Shown here piece by piece: positions 36,403-48,700 of a stretch of DNA of 64,000 bases. The notes under the pieces are model-generated. The model worked only from the letters and a program-made list of their open reading frames with translations, was not told the origin of the DNA and made no database searches. The stretch spans positions 19,083,385 to 19,147,384 of the forward strand of contig NC_088295.1 in assembly GCF_032854445.1 (NCBI RefSeq), in the 5' to 3' direction. The translations under genes were made by a program, and so were the position numbers. The number at the start of each line of letters is the position of its first letter. Position 1 is the stretch's first letter. Source of the DNA: Liolophura sinensis (taxonomy: Eukaryota; Mollusca; Polyplacophora; Chitonida; Chitonidae).

Positions 36403-37407
36403 TTAAGGTCTTATATTTACTGAAATGCATTGGAGCTATTCATGGTAAATATAGAAAATTAGATTTGATTAGTGAATATGGATTTTTTGCCAAAAATATC
36501 CCATATAGCATCTTTAAAGGATTATTATCGAAAATTGTCTACTTTCGTCGAAATGAACAGTCATCATCAAAATGTATTAGACAGCAATGTCCGGTTGGTA
36601 GATGCGAAAACATATCACACATATTGTTGATCATCTTACAGGTCCTTTGAATTAACCTGTGCCATTTTTGTTTTAAAAGCAGTATATATGTGGCATGCTC
36701 ATAATATCTAACGTTGGGTTTATCAGCTTTATTTCATTTCTCCACGTCCGGAACATTTTACACATTACTAATGTGATCAACATATAAACTGAGATGCATT
36801 TAGTCTGTATCTAACTTACATATTTTTGATGACCCTAACTTCAAATTAGATTTAAATGTCATGATTGGGATTTGACTGATCTTTTCTGAAAAATTAGTAC
36901 ATGTGTAATGTATTTCTCATTTCACCAATACATTTAACTGCAAGCATGTAAGGTTAGTAAACATGACATCTAACTCAGACGATAACAGCGCTGGCGCTCT
37001 GTTTGGCGCTGTCAGGCCGTTAATGAATGATATAGCGTGGTCAAAGTTCGGCTGCGGCTTTAAGTCAGGTGGTCTGTCAGCTACCTGGCGAAAGTCAGTA
37101 GTTTGCCTAGTGTACTCTGGTTTGTTTATTACACGGCATTAATCAACTGTCAAACAAAATAAATTACATAAAGTGTGCTATGAATTCCTTTCAGTAATAA
37201 CTTAAACACATCAACGAACTGTCAGTGACTGCATTAAATAAGAAAACAAATAGTGCCATGCGTCTCCACTTGATGCTGTAAACAATAAAGATGAATGTAT
37301 ATTTTCTAAGCTACATTTTGGATCCCAGCATTAATCAACAGCAGAGGTTTCAAAAATTCCAGCCGAAACAACTTCAGTATTACATGTCCATATCTCTTTT
37401 TTTTTTA

Positions 37408-37640
37408 AATTTTATTTATTTATTTATTTGATTGGTGTTTTATATCATACTCAAGAATATTTCACTTATACGACGGCGGCCAGCATTATGGTGGGAGGAA
37501 ACCGGGCAGAGCTTGGGGGAAACCCATGACCAGCAGCAGGTTGCTGGCAGGCCTTTCCTACGTACGGCCGGAGAGGAAGTCAGCATGAGCTGGACTTGAA
37601 CTCACAGCGACCGCATTGGTGAGAGGCTCCTGGTTCATTA
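37408..37640 (-). repeat. SINE, minus strand, 1 kb upstream of villin
   Basis: Same order as the 36.2 kb copy, from (TTTA)n TTGATTGGTGTTTTATATCA to GCATTGGTGAGAGGCTCCTG and GTTCATTAC. It ends within the head. Confidence 0.9.
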
Positions 37641-38578
37641 CTTTTACAATTTTAGCTCGTTTTATTGTAATAACATGAAAGTTCTAAACAGAAGAGCTTA
37701 CCAGTATGGAAGATTCATAATCTGATTTGCATACTTACATAATGCCCATGCATACAAGTTTCAAACGACCAGTTAAGCATAAAAAGTCCCAATTTTCATA
37801 CTTCCCTATAACTGTGCATGCTGTAAACATTCAGAACTACGTAACCTGAACTGATTTTTTAAATAATTTTACGATCCTTTCTATTCAAAAAGCAGTGATC
37901 AATGTTCTTCACCACGCAGCCTGTTCTTATTATCAACTGCACGAATCCAATACACATTTACTTTAATGTTCCTTGGCGCACGTTTCTACTTCACGTTAAT
38001 ATTGTTTCCTGAGAGGTAACGGCTGTATCATAGTACTTTCTCAGTTCTAAGTCCTTTTAAATGACAGCTTTAGCCTGAATAACTATTTCCAATAGACTAG
38101 TATTTCTAACAACGAAGAAACTTTTGAAGACTGCGGATGATGTTTATAGCTTATACTGATGTTTATTAAACATGCTTACTATCATGGTATTTGAGGCCGG
38201 ACTCACGTTACATTGGTGTGCACACCTGTTGTTACTACCCACCCCTCTGGATCCTCATATGTAAAATGAAAGTAAGAATCGATATTCAATAAGTACAGCT
38301 ATCCCAGGTTTTTACACTGCCCGGATCGGCGATGACACCATCTGGAGGAGTGACACCTACATCACACTATAGTGGTCACAGAACATGCTGTAGGTACATG
38401 TAACAACTAGAGGTAGCCAAGAGAGGGGCTTAGTCAGCTGTAGCTCAGGGAATAATTAGTCATAAGGGGCAAAAGGGCATTGGGGGCGATTTTGAGAATT
38501 CCATAACGGTTCTAAAACAGTTTGTTATACAACGTTCATGGTAGACAGTCCTTCCATATGAGCTTTCCTGATTTGACA

Positions 38579-41500
38579 ATGGCAGCTGTTGACCCTGTGT
38601 TCGTTGGCGTTGGCCAATCACCTGGCCTGGAAATTTGGAGAATTGAGGTAAGATTTTTGTGAGAAAAATCGCATCAATTGTTGATCTTAACATCACATTA
38701 CAAAAGTCTACTTATGAAAATGCGTGAATTATACGTTTGCGATTCTTGTAACAAAATAAGATTTAAGATTTGTCTGACGACCTAAAAATAAAACTCATTC
38801 TACCAAAACTTGTCAAATGGTCGAATTAAACCCTTACCAGATAAAGTCATGCATAATGTATTAGTTCCTGATTAAACGCAGCACCATACTGTTTCGTTGT
38901 TCCTGTGTTGTACAAGGACAGAACCTTGCCCTATAGACCCTACGTCACCTTCTGGTTAACATACCAAGCACGAATTACCCACAGCAGTCGTCCCTTAATC
39001 GATACGACAAACAGGGTATCTTTGTCAGATCTCGGTGTTTCTGCCTCAGCTTGATTTATAATTTAACTGCTCTGTTACAGTAAATCACGGCAGATGGAGA
39101 AACATTAAGATGCTTTACTAAAAATCTCATCATTTGAAAGAATCGAAAATGATTCGTGGAAACAGAATAAAGCGATTCCAATTCCTCCTAACCTTTTTGC
39201 CTTCCTTATTATTTTGTTTGTGCTGGGGCGCTGTCTAACGCATCGAATGTTTCATTGTTCCTGGATATTGGTAGCAGAACTGTTGAGTGCTTTGATAGCA
39301 TGAATCTAAACACACCATACCACAGCATGTGCTGACACCATCGTGAAGTCATATTCACCGCAGACATCGAACAGGTGTTGCCAACTGAACACGTGAGCGG
39401 AGTTAAAAAATGTATGATAACAATGAGACAAAGCAGTTTGTCATTTAAAACATAAAACCGTCCTGTGTAACGACGGCTGCTAACCAGGTCATGGAGTTAA
39501 TCGATGTTCATGCATATATGTACGCTCTCCGGGATGACTAACCCTAGCCAGAATAAATATATCACTTGCTGTAAATTACGTTCCTGGATAATACAAAAAT
39601 GACAAACCACAAGGCTGAAGTCATTAGCTACGTTTCAGCATCAAAATACGTGTATTTTTTTCTTGCTCTCAGCACTATATAGCTGAAATAATGCCGTAAT
39701 ATTAAACCTCCATCATTCATTTTTTCTTTTCTTGTATATGTTACATTTTAATCGATCGGTTTAAAGGTAGTTAAAAATTTGGAATTTTATTTCACCCAAC
39801 ATGTAACCAGTTGGAAACACTGCAACGTACATCATTAAATTCAATATTAACAAATAGAATTTTCGCCTTTCTTCATCAGAAACTCAAAGTGGTCCCACAA
39901 GATCCAAAAACGTACGGAGATTTCTACTCCGGAGACTCCTACATTCTTCTACACGTAAGTAAGCCGTCCATGAGACATAACTGTGTGTGTCACAGGAGAA
40001 CTTGGTTCAATACCTTTCTTGGTCAAGACATTCCCCTGCTCCCATGGTCCTCAGGTCTTGATAGCAAGAAACCATCGACGGTTCACTATTGCGTAGCCTT
40101 ACATCAACTCCTCTGGAGACCATATGTAACACTTGGGAAAACTGCGAGTAACATGGGTCAGTGGTTTGCTTCAGCACTTCCAGTTTTCTCCAGCCACATA
40201 TACGTGGAAATTTTTGAGTATGGCATATAGAACAATCAAACAGATAAATAAATATTTGTTCGTGATACCTTCGTGGCATATTAACTGTGCATCATCGTAA
40301 ACATTTCCAGTCAAACAGGGTAGCATAAATGTTACTACAGTGGCCTGTGTAATAGTGGATGGTATATTTGTAATTCAAAAGAAAAAATATTTCTTACAAT
40401 GATATGATATGTTTTTAGTGTATAAAATTTTACTGGAAAATTGGTATCGAATTCTAGCTATAGGGCATAGCGTATTATACGGGATTGTACTATTATATTG
40501 TACTTATCCATAGGTATATAGGTACATATATATATATATATCCTTTTACATTACGTTCGTATATCTATAGCGGTTGTATTACAGGCTTTGGCGTTTCGAT
40601 TTCAAATGCAAGTATATCTTTAGCTTTACCTAGAACCGATCGCCTTTCACAACTACTCGTGATTTGTGTGCGGAGATATTTCTCGATATTTATGCACCCC
40701 TGGACTTGAATGTGTTATCTGATTTAATTTACGACTGTTTTCCATTACCCAGTGAAGGTGATTGATGACTGATAAAATATTTCATCGCTTTTAAACGAAA
40801 AAGGTGTTTCTTATCTGATAGTGATACTGTTTTGTTTGTTTTGTTGTTTTGTTTTTTCAGACAAAGAAAGTACCCGGATCGGAGAAACTACAGTGGGATA
40901 TTCATTTCTGGCTGGGGAAAAAAACATCCCAGGTAATGACTTTTTGGTTTATGAGGACCAGGTATGCTGAGTAAATTTAAATACATTTTATTTCTTTCAC
41001 CAACAAAAAAATATATACATAAGTAAGTGAACTTTGTCATGAGAATAAACTCGCCTTAGTTTGTCTGTATTATCTCTGTGGAATAATAGTGGAACGCTTT
41101 CAAATTTTACCACATACATTAACTGTTTTGTTTGCTCCACAGGATGAGCAAGGCGTAGCAGCTTACAAGACAGTGGAGCTGGACGATTCGTTGGGAGGTG
41201 GGCCAGTACAACACAGAGAAGTAAGTCAGTACATCACACACTGACCTACGATAGCGATCATGCAATACAGAGAACAAACAGTCGAGATAAACCAGCCAGG
41301 TTGTTTTGGTTTACTTACCGAACTCTATATACTGGTGCTCATCGTATGACATCAGTTCTTTCCAGGATCTATGACAAATAATGTAAAATTCATCGTTGAA
41401 TAGTTTGTTTTTTTTTGTTTTTTTTTTGATTCGCTGTGATCTATGGGCGTGGATTTTCTTTATATCAGTTTTGTCGTCATTGCAGGTTGAAGAGCACGAA

Positions 41501-42754
41501 TCAAAGCTATTTTTGTCATATTTCAAGAAAGGTGTAAGGTGAGTTGGCGTGCTTTTCTGGCTATAGTTCTCTCCTATTCTAACAACAGTTCCCTCTTTTC
41601 ACTCGCATTTGGAATACAGTTTTCCTCTGTTCCAACTACAGTTCTTTCATTTTCTGACAACTTGCCCAGGATCTGATTACAGTTATCGTACATGTTCTGA
41701 CTACAACTCTGTCGTGTTCTGATTACAGCTCCCTCGTGTTCTGAACATACTTCTCCTTTGTTCTAACTACATCTCTCCTATGTCCTGATTACTGTTCTCT
41801 CGTGTCCACAGCTGTCACATATTCTGACTACAGTTTCTCATGTTCGCCTTGACGATATATTTTGACCATGATTCGTTTTTAAACAGTTCTCACAAGATTT
41901 GAACACACTTCTCCTGGGTTCTAACTGACGTTCATAACGTTTTATCCATACAACTGCATTTTGAATCCAGTTCTGACATGATTTGAACTGTTCTCAAACT
42001 TCTCAAAAGTTTTGTAAACAGTTTACAATATGTTTGTAATTTTATCACATACCCTGATGATTGAAACATACCGCTGGCAAGGGTGTTTTATAAAGATTCA
42101 CGAAAGATTCATTCTCACTTTTGGTGACTCAGTGGTCAAGTGGTGGAATTCCTAAATTGCCAGAGACTGGAAATAGCTTAATATTCGGAAGTTTGCCAGA
42201 CACAAGGTTAGATACAGTTGTTTTCCATGAGGCTCTGACGTATGCAGTACCCTGCAACCTATATAAATGCAATGATCTTGACTGATTTATAGAATTACAA
42301 TTGACGATTAAATAAATGAATTCACATCAACATTATGTACCACCAAATAAAAGTCTAGACATGACAAGTCTAGTCCATTCCATGTCAGCTTGATTATTGC
42401 AGTTCCTACTAACCTGCGGATGGGCTTCCCCGGGCTCTGCCCGGTTTCCTCCCACCATAATGCCGGCCGCCGTCGTATAAATGGAATATTCTTGAGTACG
42501 GCATAAAACACCAATCAAATAAATAAATAAATACCGATGAGCTTTACCTTCCAACGTACTGTAGCAAACTGCAAATATCTTCAGTTGCTAATTTTTTTCC
42601 TATGCCGGTTTAAAATTTTTGATTTGCTATGAACATTATTGTCATCAGATATTTGGAAGGAGGAGTGGAGTCCGGATTCAAGAAAGTGGAGAGGGGGAAA
42701 TATGAGAAGAAACTATTACAAATTAAGGGTAAACGCAACATCCGTGTTAAGCAG
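38579..42754 (+). CDS. Villin exons 1-6: gelsolin repeat 1
   Basis: Residues 1-151. Exon 1 carries PGLEIWRIE, exon 2 [14 protein letters not shown], exon 3 [13 protein letters not shown], exon 4 [15 protein letters not shown], and exons 5/6 join within [17 protein letters not shown], all typical of gelsolin repeat 1. The basic stretch KGKRNIRVK (142-150) occupies the place of the phosphoinositide-binding segment between repeats 1 and 2 in villin and gelsolin. Exon 5 ends in phase 2; the other junctions here are phase 0. Confidence 0.93.
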
Positions 42755-45700
42755 GTAATGACGTGGACCAAGCATGAACCTCCAAATCTGCCAAACGACA
42801 GAATATAATGCTGAGGTGTTTTATTACCAAATCAAAATATTAAACTAAGTAATATGAATATGCACGGGAAAGGACATTTGAACACTAATGCATTACTCGG
42901 CAAGGTGACATTGAAACTTTAGTAGGTATGACTAGAAAATAAGTTTTATACTATAGCACTATGTACATGTACTGTTTAGTCCCCTACTATATTTCGCTCT
43001 CTGTTGATAACATCATTACTTGTGTTGTGATGCGTTCAAGGTTGATTGTCACTGTGAGTCTCTGAATCAAGGCGACGTGTTTATATTGGACTGTGGACAA
43101 ACCATATTTGTATGGAGCGGTCCGAGGAGCAGCAGAACAGAGAGGATCAAGGTGAGAGAAATAGTTACTACAGAGGTTAAGGTCAGAGAAGTGGTTACTA
43201 AAAAGGGTCATAGTGAGAAAGATGGTTATTAAAAGGTCAAAGTGACAGAGGTGGTTACTACAGAGGTAAAGGTGAGAAAAGAGCTACTGCAGAGATCAAG
43301 GTAAGAGAGATGGTTACCAGAAAAGGTCAAGGTGAGGGAGATGTTACTAAGAAGGTCAAAGTGAGAGGTGTTACTAAAAGAGCTTAAAGTGAGAGAGGTG
43401 GTTACTATAAAAAGTCAAAGGGAGAAAGGTATTACCAGAAAAGGTCAAAGTGAAACAGGTGGTTACTAGAAAAGGTAAAAGTAACATAGATGGTTACAAG
43501 AGAGAGGATTAAGGTGACGAAGGTAAAGAGAAAAGGTCATGAAGAAAAGAGGGGTTTACAAGAAAGAATCAAGATTGGACAGGTGGTAACTAGGGAGATT
43601 CAATATGAGAGAGGTACTAAAAAGTGGATCAAGTTGAGACGGGTGTTAGCCAGATGTAATTAAGGTGAGAGGGGCGGCTGGTAGAGAGGAAGACAGTAAG
43701 ATCATATTAACTAAAGAGAAGGTGTGACAGGTACGGAGTAGTTCGAGAGAATCAAGTCAAGAGAGGTGGTATCTAGAGAGAAGCAAGGTGTGGTATGCCT
43801 CAGCAGTAGCGTGAGCATGGCTTCAGTCGCCCACGTCACATTCAGAGGACAAAAACATCTTGAAGTCACATGTCGCTAATAGGGATTCATCAATGTTTAA
43901 TTTAATTAATTTTCCGTTCAGGGCACAGAAGTTGCCAGACGTATTCGAGATGAAGAGAGGGGTGGAAAGGCTGTCATACACATCGTTGGTGAGCTTAAGA
44001 CCTGGGTGCAAACCAGTAGTATAAATTGTGAAGGACAAGAGTTTTAAAAGTTTTCACTATTACTTACAGACATTTAATGGTAGAATACAGAATAATCCGT
44101 TAAATGTGAAATAATATTGTCGATGCAACAACTGTATAAAAAGACGTCACGTGTGCTACTAAATGTTCCAAATTAAAGCTTACAGATCTGTACTTAATGT
44201 TCAAAACCCATCGCCGGAAAATTGTCAAAGCTGTTGATCGGTCAGCGATAATCCTTGTTAAGACTATGCTTATAGCTGTAACCAGAATGTTTCCAATGTA
44301 GTCTTCCAGAAGGTAATTAGAGTGTGCAAGTACAATTATATTTTTTTTTCGATGGTTGAGACGTCTAAGTATTGAAATGGGATTTGAATTTTCTTTTATG
44401 AAAATTACGTGTACGTATGTCTGTACGTATATTTTCACCTTGTATAATCAGATGACGACAGGTGGGAAACAGACGTGAAGTTTTTCAAAGTGTTAGGTTC
44501 AAAATGTCCGATACGGTCTGCCGAGGAAGGGGGTGACGACAGAGAGTTTGAGAGGCTCTCACAACAGGACATCAGGCTGTTCAGGTCAATATATTTGTAC
44601 ATTTTATATGTAGATCACATGTAATTACACCACTTAGGTTAAGTTAATATTAACTTAATATTAAGTTAAATTAAGTTTAGATAATGTTAATTCGGTAGTA
44701 TACAGATAGTAACTTGTAACAAACATCTTACGTATTGTGCAAGGAACTATTTTTGGTGTATGACTGCATATTTGTCTCTTCACAAGCGCTATCTAGTAAG
44801 TATGTTCACCAAAGTTACCACCATTAACACTTTTAAAACTTTGGGGTTTGTAAAGCTGTAAACCCATCAAAAGTCTTGTATTTAAACAGAGATTGGGAAC
44901 TTTTTGATTTGCTTGTCATCAATCAGCCTGTTCCTTTAGAAATCACAATCACATCGGCTAAAGTCTCTACATTGTCACAAAATCTTTACATACAGATAAA
45001 CAGGATGTTTCCATGCTGTTGTAGGGTTTCCGATGCGAGCGGCTCACTGGAAATACAAGAAATCGAAGAGAAACCTTTCACACAAGAACACCTTGATTCA
45101 AACGTAAGAAGCTTTAAATGTGTATTAGAATAAAGATAAAATTAAACTTTCAAAAAGGCAAAATTTCAGCAGCAAAAATTTTTTATAATCCCCTTTTGTT
45201 CCATTATATATTTCAATACAGTCTGGTTGTGTCTGATATAAAAATACTTGATGTACTTATATCATGAAAGACTTACCGCATAAAGAGTAATACCAATGCA
45301 GCGACGGCAGTGTGAAAGTTGGTAACACGTGATCAGTGAAATACGTCCTCTTGTCAATTTATGACAAAAATTCTAAACCTAAAACCTGATGCAAAATGTA
45401 GTAAGGGGAGTTTTTAACATTTCGACATGTTTTTCAGGATTGTTTCATCCTTGATTCCGGACCCAGTGGAATCTGGGTATGGGTGGGCAAACAGTGCACC
45501 AAGAACGAGAAAAAATCCGCATGGAAAAACGCCACGGTAATCAACGTTTTTCATAATAAATCATGTTACGAAATAAATTAATTGTCGGTAAAAAGAAATC
45601 TTGATTTAATTGTTTGTTGGCTTTGGGTTTTAAATCACTGTCTTGATACGACGGTGTTACCTAGAATGTCTCTCCCAACACAGGCATATCTGTTATGGTT

Positions 45701-48700
45701 CACAAGAAGGTTGTGCCGAAGACACTGGTAACCCCACCCCGCAGCAAGTCACAGTATACTTCTGTTGAGTCAAAACCAGGAAGGTTCAAGATTACTAATT
45801 TACAGTATTTTGACTTGATCGCAAATCTGTCTATTACAAGTGTTGATTCTTTGGTATATTTATTTTCAATCGAAGTATTATATTCAACAATGTTTCATCC
45901 CCATATTGGCGATCAACATTATACCGAGAACCGCAAAACTATTGTGCAGTCCATAGCTTAGGGCTAGATCCCAAATAACTCCTGATTACTTTTGTGACAT
46001 TTTGTTTGAAGGACTTCCTCGCCATTCGTGGCTACCCAAACTGGACAAAGGTTACTCAGGTCGCCGAAAACGGGGAGCCGCCTTTGTTTAAACAGTTTTT
46101 CAGTAAATGGCAGGAGCCCAATGCGCAGGTGGGCATGGGAAAGATCCAACGGATGGAGTCAATAGCCAGTAAGTTGCCAACAACATCTACAGGACTTCAC
46201 TGGTTGAAAGATTTAGAACATAATGACATTAAAACTGTTGAAATGTATTGGTTTACACCGGCGCAAAAGCACAGTGAGACAATGCCTTTGTTTATTTCGG
46301 GTATGTTCTTATTACGTGTTATTTCAGTAAAGGTTTTAAATTTCCATCCACAAGTTACATAATATGTAGATATAAATAGTATGTCCCCACTTTCATTTCT
46401 GAAATGTTTCAAACTACAGAATATAGCGAGGAAAAGTTTAACACCTCCGAACTCCATCGTCGTGAAAACAAAAAAGAAGAGAATTTACCTGACGACGGTT
46501 CTGGACAAACCAAGGTGACCCTAAACGTTGAATTACCATGGCACGTGAAAACACCTCAATAAGTTTGAAATCTAAATGCAACTGAGAAGCCCATTTTCAT
46601 TCACGACAAGTCACATATATGTACTCATAGAGAACTGACATGGTTCACGATTTGGATTCTGATTAAGTATACGCTCCTGGAACATTCCCTGCGTCAATAA
46701 TTGCTCTGCTTCTTTCCACGTGACTCCGTTCAAATTCCTTGTACACTTTCTTAGTTTGTTGGTTTTTGGCAAGTAACGTTGATAACTGACCTACAAATGT
46801 CTGTCAACACGCCTATGTTCGCAGTCTGGCTGAGGACTCGAGGTCACCACTATCAGTAATGTGTATAATGTTATCCATGTTTGTAGATTTGGCGCATTGA
46901 AAACAAAAGCATGAATCCCGTCCGAGAAGATTTGTATGGTGTGTTTTATAGTGGTGATTGTTACGTCATCCTCTACACATACCTCGTCAACAGAAGAGAA
47001 AAATACATAATATACTTTTGGCAGGTAGGTTGCAGGCATCAAATATGATCATGTTTTCATTAAATTCTTAAAACCTAACATGTAGTAAACGCTATAGTGC
47101 AACTGTCAATTTTGTTCTGAGCAAGATTCAACTATATCGTCCAATGCAACTTGATGGTAATGTATGAATTTTGTCATGCCGTCGTCCATTTTCTCAGTTT
47201 CTGCAAATTTATTTTCCATTTCCAAGAAAAGTCATTTTGCCTCCGAAATAATCTCTTTATACGTTTTGTCCCTAATATTTAGGGCTCACGGAGCACCCCA
47301 GATGAACGAGCCGCGTCAGCCTTTCTGGCTCAGATGTTAGATGACAACGAGCTGGCAGGAGAAGCCTTGCAGGTATATGTGTATTTCAGTCTTGTGTTTC
47401 ATTTGCTTACCGTGTAGACTGTTCTTTATTTATCCATGACATGTGCCAGCCACGATACGCGCACACCCTAAAACGCTAAAACATACATACCTTCAGTGCT
47501 ATTGGAGGCCTTTTGTTATAAAACTATTCAAACTTTGTAGTGAAAAATGCCAGGTTTAGCTGCTGTTTTATTTGGTTTATAAAAAGTGAATTAAATTGCT
47601 TAAATACTATAATGATTTATAAATCTGAAATGTTACAGAAGGACAGGTCATTTTTAGTTAAACTATATAATGTCCCGTTTCAATGATAGTACTCTGCTCA
47701 AGTTTCTGGCTGGATTGTAAACTAAATTCGACCTTGCATTCTAAATCTGAGATCAAAGATATGTCAAAATAGGAGATTTTAGTTTTCTTATTAATAAATT
47801 GATTATCTTCTCGGTTATACTGAATGTACAGTCATGAAACAGGCGGTGATAGACGGAGACAGTAACCGATATATTTTAAATCGATTCAATTGGTGAAAAC
47901 CAATACGTAAAACGAAGCGTATAACTTTTGTCGTCTAGAATGAGTAGAATGCGCATAATACCATCCCTGTCCCCCTCTTCTCCAGGTCCGTGTGGTACAA
48001 AACCAGGAACCAGAGCATTTCCTGCGGATTTTTAGCGGTCGTATGGTTATTCTGATGGTGAGTAAACCTCCCTATAGCTGTACACATGGTAGACTGATAA
48101 CACTTCCAGAAACAGTCTCGATCCAAGTTAAGATACAATCCTTTTCCAATCAACCAACTACACAAAGCGTTCAAACTTCAATGACTTTACTCAGTAGACA
48201 ACACTCAGTCTCAGTAGCATAGAAAGTTAGAGACAGCAAATTAAAATAAGAAGTATAATTATAAGTAAAATTGTTATTTTTGAAAGTATTTATCATTCAT
48301 TAAATGCGTCAAGTAGCGAGACTGTAAAGATGTGCTTTACTTCCAGGGTGGCATTAATAACGTTACCCCAGAGGGTGAGTGTAAGATGTATCAGGTGAGG
48401 GGGACGAACACCTTTAACACCCGGGCTGTCCAGGTAGGCACAACGTAATAGTTATACATGTACTACCTAAACCCTGTATGAATGATGCAAACAGATTTAT
48501 GGTGCAATAAAACCATTTAAACTCCCAACTTATGGGAAGGAAAAAGCTGTCCCGTTTAAATCAGTACGACTGTGAATCGTGTATCCTTTTAAACAGCGTT
48601 AAGTATATCCAAAAAATACTTTGGAATTTATTTTAATTGTACAGATTCGTTCTTTATTAACTTGCCTTTGAGCGAACGTTTAGCGTCGAGTTAGGTCAGC

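Larger units (their letters stand above)
33742..38515. other. Intergenic region between the divergent lectin and villin genes
   Basis: No supported gene. It holds four SINE copies (34.22, 34.68, 36.16, 37.41 kb). It should contain the villin promoter, but I see no clear TATA box. TGGTCAAAGTTCG at 37038-37050 fits a DR1 nuclear-receptor site. Confidence 0.5.

Noticed and set aside
39811-40230. 139-codon plus-strand open frame with gelsolin-like text
   Set aside because: Only 39880-39954 is exon 2; the rest is intron read through past the GTAAGT donor.
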